Below are positions 19,501-22,000 of a stretch of 22,000 nucleotides of DNA, piece by piece (the first letter of the stretch is position 1; each line of letters begins with the position of its first letter). A program made the translations under genes and the position numbers. The stretch is from Guillardia theta CCMP2712 (Eukaryota; Cryptophyceae; Pyrenomonadales; Geminigeraceae): contig NW_005434598.1 of the NCBI RefSeq assembly GCF_000315625.1, positions 63,016-85,015 of the forward strand. The letters run 5' to 3'. Under the pieces are notes generated by a model, which ran no database searches, was not told the DNA's origin, and was given only the letters and a program-made list of their open reading frames with translations.

Positions 19501-21383
19501 CTCGTCCTGTTGCACCTCCACCATCACCTCCTCCTCCAGCTCATCCACCTCCTCGTCCTCGTCCTCGTCCTCGTCCTTGTCATCGCCCTCGTCCTCGTCC
19601 TCCTCCTCCTCCTCGTTGTTCTCCTTCTGCTCCACGGTCTTCTCCGCATCTTCCTCCTCATCTTCCTCATCCCCTTTCTCTCCACTATCAACATGATTCG
19701 CTGATTCTTCTAATTCGTGTGTTCGTCTCTCACTACTACATCTCCCGTTACTCCCTTCCCCTTCTCATCCTCTCCCCTCCTCACTCTGACATGTGCTGGG
19801 CAGAGCCTGGAGCTCGAAGAGGAAGCAGAACATCTACATTGTTGGAGCAGCCAACGTGGGCAAGTCGACCCTGGTCAATCGACTGCTGGCAGGAGATTTT
19901 TCGCAGGTGGGAGAGGCCAAAGTGAAGATACGGGGGAAGCTCGTGGAGGATGAGGAGGAGCTGCGAAGCCTCGGGGTTGATCTTCCTGCTCATGCTGCCC
20001 CTCCCGCTGCCGAGGACGGGAAGGAGGAGGATTCGAAGGAGGTGCAAGAAAGTGCAGGCGCGGGGAAACTGCAGACGTTCAAGATGCCAGACGACTTCAA
20101 GCTGGATCTAGGGGAGGACGAGGAGGACGAGGAGGAGGAGGAGAAGGAGGGGGGTGCAGAGCTTGCTCAGGACTTCGAGTACAAGGACAAGAGGAAGCTG
20201 CAGAAGACTGAGAGAGATCACAGAACGAGAGTCCTGCGAGGAATGCAAGGCGGAGTCACAACCTCCTCCCTGCCTGGCACGACCCTTGACCTGACTGAGC
20301 TTGACCTCGGCAACGGTTACAGCATGTTTGACACACCAGGACTCATTGTCCCGTAAGATGTCGCATGCAGCCCCCTCATCGTTCTGCTCCTCTTTCTCCT
20401 CCTCTTCCTACCTCCTCCTCCTCCTGACCCCCCAATTCTCCTCCTGCTTTCGCTCTTGCTCTAGTTCTCCCATCTGTCCCCCTACTCCTGTCCTCCTCTT
20501 ACTCCTTCTCCTCCTCTTCCTCCCACTCATCCTTCTGCCTGACTCTCTCCTCCTCCTCCTCCTCCTCCTCCTCCTCACCACCACCACCACCACCACCATG
20601 TTGCCACTGACGTCTGCTTTCCTTTCTCTCCCTCTTCCTCCCTCTCTCAGATCTCAGCTCACCAACATGCTGACCATGGAGGAGCTCGCCGTCGCCCTCC
20701 CCCAGCACAAGGTCGAGCACGTCACCTACCGTATCCCCGCGGGCACCTGCGTCCACCTGGGCGCCTTCGTCAGGATTGAACTCCTCACAGACAAGCCTTT
20801 CTTCTTCACTATTTTCGTCAGCAACCTGGTCAGCTCCCCTCCCAGCTCGCCCTCTCCCTCCCTCCCCTTCCCCTTCCATCCAAGCTGAACCCCTTACTCG
20901 TCCCCAGCTGACCCCTTACTCGTCCCCAGCTGACCCCTTACTCGTCCCCAGCTGACCTTGTTACAGGTGACGATCCACGTCGGCAAGACGTCGAAGGCCG
21001 AGGAGTTCCGGTGGGCGCAGGTTGGGAGGATGCTGAAGCCTCCGATGACGTCGGAGCGACTGAAGGCAGTGGGGGAGTTGGAGGAGACTATCCTTGACGA
21101 CTACGGAGACTCGTGGGACGTGGCGTGTACCGACATCGTGATCGCTGGGTTCGGGTGGGTGGCGCTGACGGGGATCGGACCGGTGAGGGTGCGGGTGCTG
21201 GCACCCAAGGGGGTAGGGGTGACAAGACGGTCACCGCTGATGCCGTTTGAGGCGAGGACGTCGACAGAGTCGTACTCGGGAGGAGGAGACAAGAAGGGAA
21301 ACTCGAGGAGGACGAAGAAGCTGACGCTGCCTGGGAACATGAAGCTCTCCCGGGGAAGGAACACGGGGAAGAAGATGTACTGA
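16575..21383 (+). CDS. Circularly permuted YqeH/NOA1-type GTPase with three SAP-like modules, eleven exons, about 931 aa
   Basis: Exons: 16575-17042, 17157-17199, 17249-17742, 17959-18198, 18417-18515, 18669-18796, 19081-19192, 19401-19468, 19804-20352, 20651-20828, 20967-21383; all junctions are GT-AG and keep phase. Order: Arg-rich start, hydrophobic leader ending CPSFISAFLVTAP (about 30-55, possible plastid presequence); SAP-like modules at about 130-166, 236-270 and 307-346 with acidic linkers; zinc finger CPGC (393/396) and CVRC (423/426); then G4 NKAD (499-502), G5 SAAS (536-539), G1 GAANVGKS (565-572), PGTT (708-711) and G3 DTPG (727-730), the permuted order of YqeH/NOA1/BPG2 proteins. 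The C-terminal domain contains IHVGKTSKAEEF and ends in a basic tail. Family members assist small ribosomal subunit assembly in bacteria, mitochondria or plastids. Compartment is uncertain; plastid is favoured by the leader only. The acceptor at 17946 is an alternative to 17958 (adds 4 residues). Confidence 0.9.
17043..17156 (+). other. Intron 1 of the GTPase gene, 3n and stop-free, contains GGT repeat
   Basis: CGG|GTACGT ... GAGCAG|GAA, 114 bases. Unspliced it would encode an Asp/Gly run inside the first SAP module. Removal joins VDGDVEVLR to ERLLQHL, which restores the SAP consensus; that is why I call it an intron although the frame is open. Confidence 0.65.
18218..18270. repeat. (TCC)n microsatellite in intron 4 region
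   Basis: Trinucleotide repeat, downstream of the donor at 18199, within an intron of the GTPase gene. Overlapping poly-Ser and poly-Leu frames are artefacts. Confidence 0.8.
19497..19620. repeat. CGTCCT/CCTCCT microsatellite in intron 8 of the GTPase gene
   Basis: Imperfect hexamer and trimer repeats in the 335-nt intron between G5 and G1 exons. The same CGTCCT unit occurs at about 331-379. Confidence 0.75.
20886..20965 (+). repeat. 22-bp tandem repeat in the last intron of the GTPase gene
   Basis: Three copies of a unit CTGACCCCTTACTCGTCCCC + AG (the first with one extra A), followed by a partial copy CTGACC that leads into the real acceptor TTGTTACAG. Each unit carries a branch-point-like CTGAC and a CCCCAG. 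Confidence 0.85.
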
Positions 21384-21869
21384 GGAGGGAGGGAGGGAAG
21401 GATGCGGTGATACTTCGGTGAGGGACAGGAGGTGGAGGAATGAGATGTAGGAGATGAACTGCAATGAGGAGAGGAGGAGGAGAGGGGGGGATGCAGATAA
21501 AGAAGAATGAGATTCACTGTGAAGAAAGCTCCTCCTTCACTTGTCCTGCACGACGCTGTACGCATACCCTGAAACAAGACAGCCCAGCAACCAGAACAAC
21601 CCCAGCTCCTGCCCAGCAGCAAGTCAGCTGGAGCCGAGCAAGGAAGAAAAACTACGAACAGACGCATGTTTCTTCCAAATGGTGTAGTTGATGATGATGG
21701 TGAGAACTTTGTTCATGTTCCCTGCAGTCACGTCAGGCTCTAGAGGTTCTCCGGTCTCCTCTTCACCTATCACTGAGTAGGAGGTGGCGGACACCTGGAT
21801 AGACATGAATCGTCATGGAGGAGCAGGAGTGGAGCAGGGGCAGGGGCGAAGGTGGGGAATGGGTCAGGA
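21384..21869 (-). other. Spacer with a possible partial coding frame (21624-21806, -)
   Basis: No gene is firmly supported. A minus-strand frame from ATG 21806 to 21624 (60 codons; contains VIGEEETGEPLEPDVTAGNM) has mixed, protein-like composition, and CCTACTCAG at its beginning could be a 3' splice site, so it may be the last exon of a gene entering from the right edge. The remainder is G/A-rich 3' flank of the GTPase gene. Confidence 0.25.
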
Positions 21870-21871
21870 GA

Positions 21872-21990
21872 AGGAGGAGGAGGAGGAGGAGGAGGAGGAG
21901 GAGGAGGAGGAGGAGGAGGAGGAGGAGGAGGAGGAGGAGGAGGAGGAGGAGGAGGAGGAGGAGGAGGAGGAGGAGGAGGAGGAGGAGGAG
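21872..21990. repeat. (AGG)n microsatellite, about 39 copies
   Basis: Uninterrupted GGA/AGG trinucleotide array over about 119 bases close to the right edge. Confidence 0.95.
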
Positions 21991-22000
21991 AGAGGAAGGG

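Noticed and set aside
20499-20879. 126-codon minus-strand acidic frame
   Set aside because: Antisense of a TCC-rich intron plus exon 10 of the GTPase gene.

Overview
The window reads as nuclear DNA of a microbial eukaryote. Coding sequence is broken by short GT-AG introns (46 to 335 bases in the models below), spacers are filled with purine or pyrimidine low-complexity DNA, and no bacterial gene clusters or ribosome binding sites appear. One gene starts with a leader that looks like the bipartite plastid presequence of algae with secondary red plastids (hydrophobic stretch ending in an SAF motif). A cryptophyte of the Guillardia type is my best guess; this is inference. All exon models were built by hand from splice signals and reading-frame continuity.

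Layout. 1-791: low-complexity DNA. 792-1940 (-): four-exon gene of unknown function. 1941-3845: pyrimidine repeats, then a CCCTACCC-rich block, then a very GC-rich block. 3846-5301: compact LTR element (imperfect LTRs, TG...CA outer ends, 5-bp target duplication) inserted in the GC-rich block. 5302-6625: rest of the GC block, a GGTAGGG-rich block and a purine-rich tract. 6764-7553 (+): two-exon bZIP transcription factor. 8221-8997 (-): two-exon polytopic membrane protein resembling the DRAM/Frag1 family, convergent with the bZIP gene. 9366-9960: coding-like but broken sequence. 10044-10143: a run of 100 N in a G-rich tract. 11128-11796 (+): two-exon type II/Prx5 peroxiredoxin. 12071-12445 (-): small Ser/Pro-rich hypothetical protein. 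13511-15149 (+): five-exon coiled-coil protein of unknown family. 15392-15727 (-): small membrane protein with an acidic tail, next to an 8-bp satellite. 16575-21383 (+): eleven-exon gene for a circularly permuted YqeH/NOA1-type GTPase preceded by three SAP-like modules. 21384-22000: spacer ending in a long AGG microsatellite.

The genes are individually transcribed housekeeping or regulatory genes; I see no operon-like or pathway link among them. The least ordinary parts are the SAP-repeat NOA1-type GTPase, whose introns fall at the same place in two SAP modules, the nested LTR element, and three spliced genes that single-frame ORF calling would miss or truncate.
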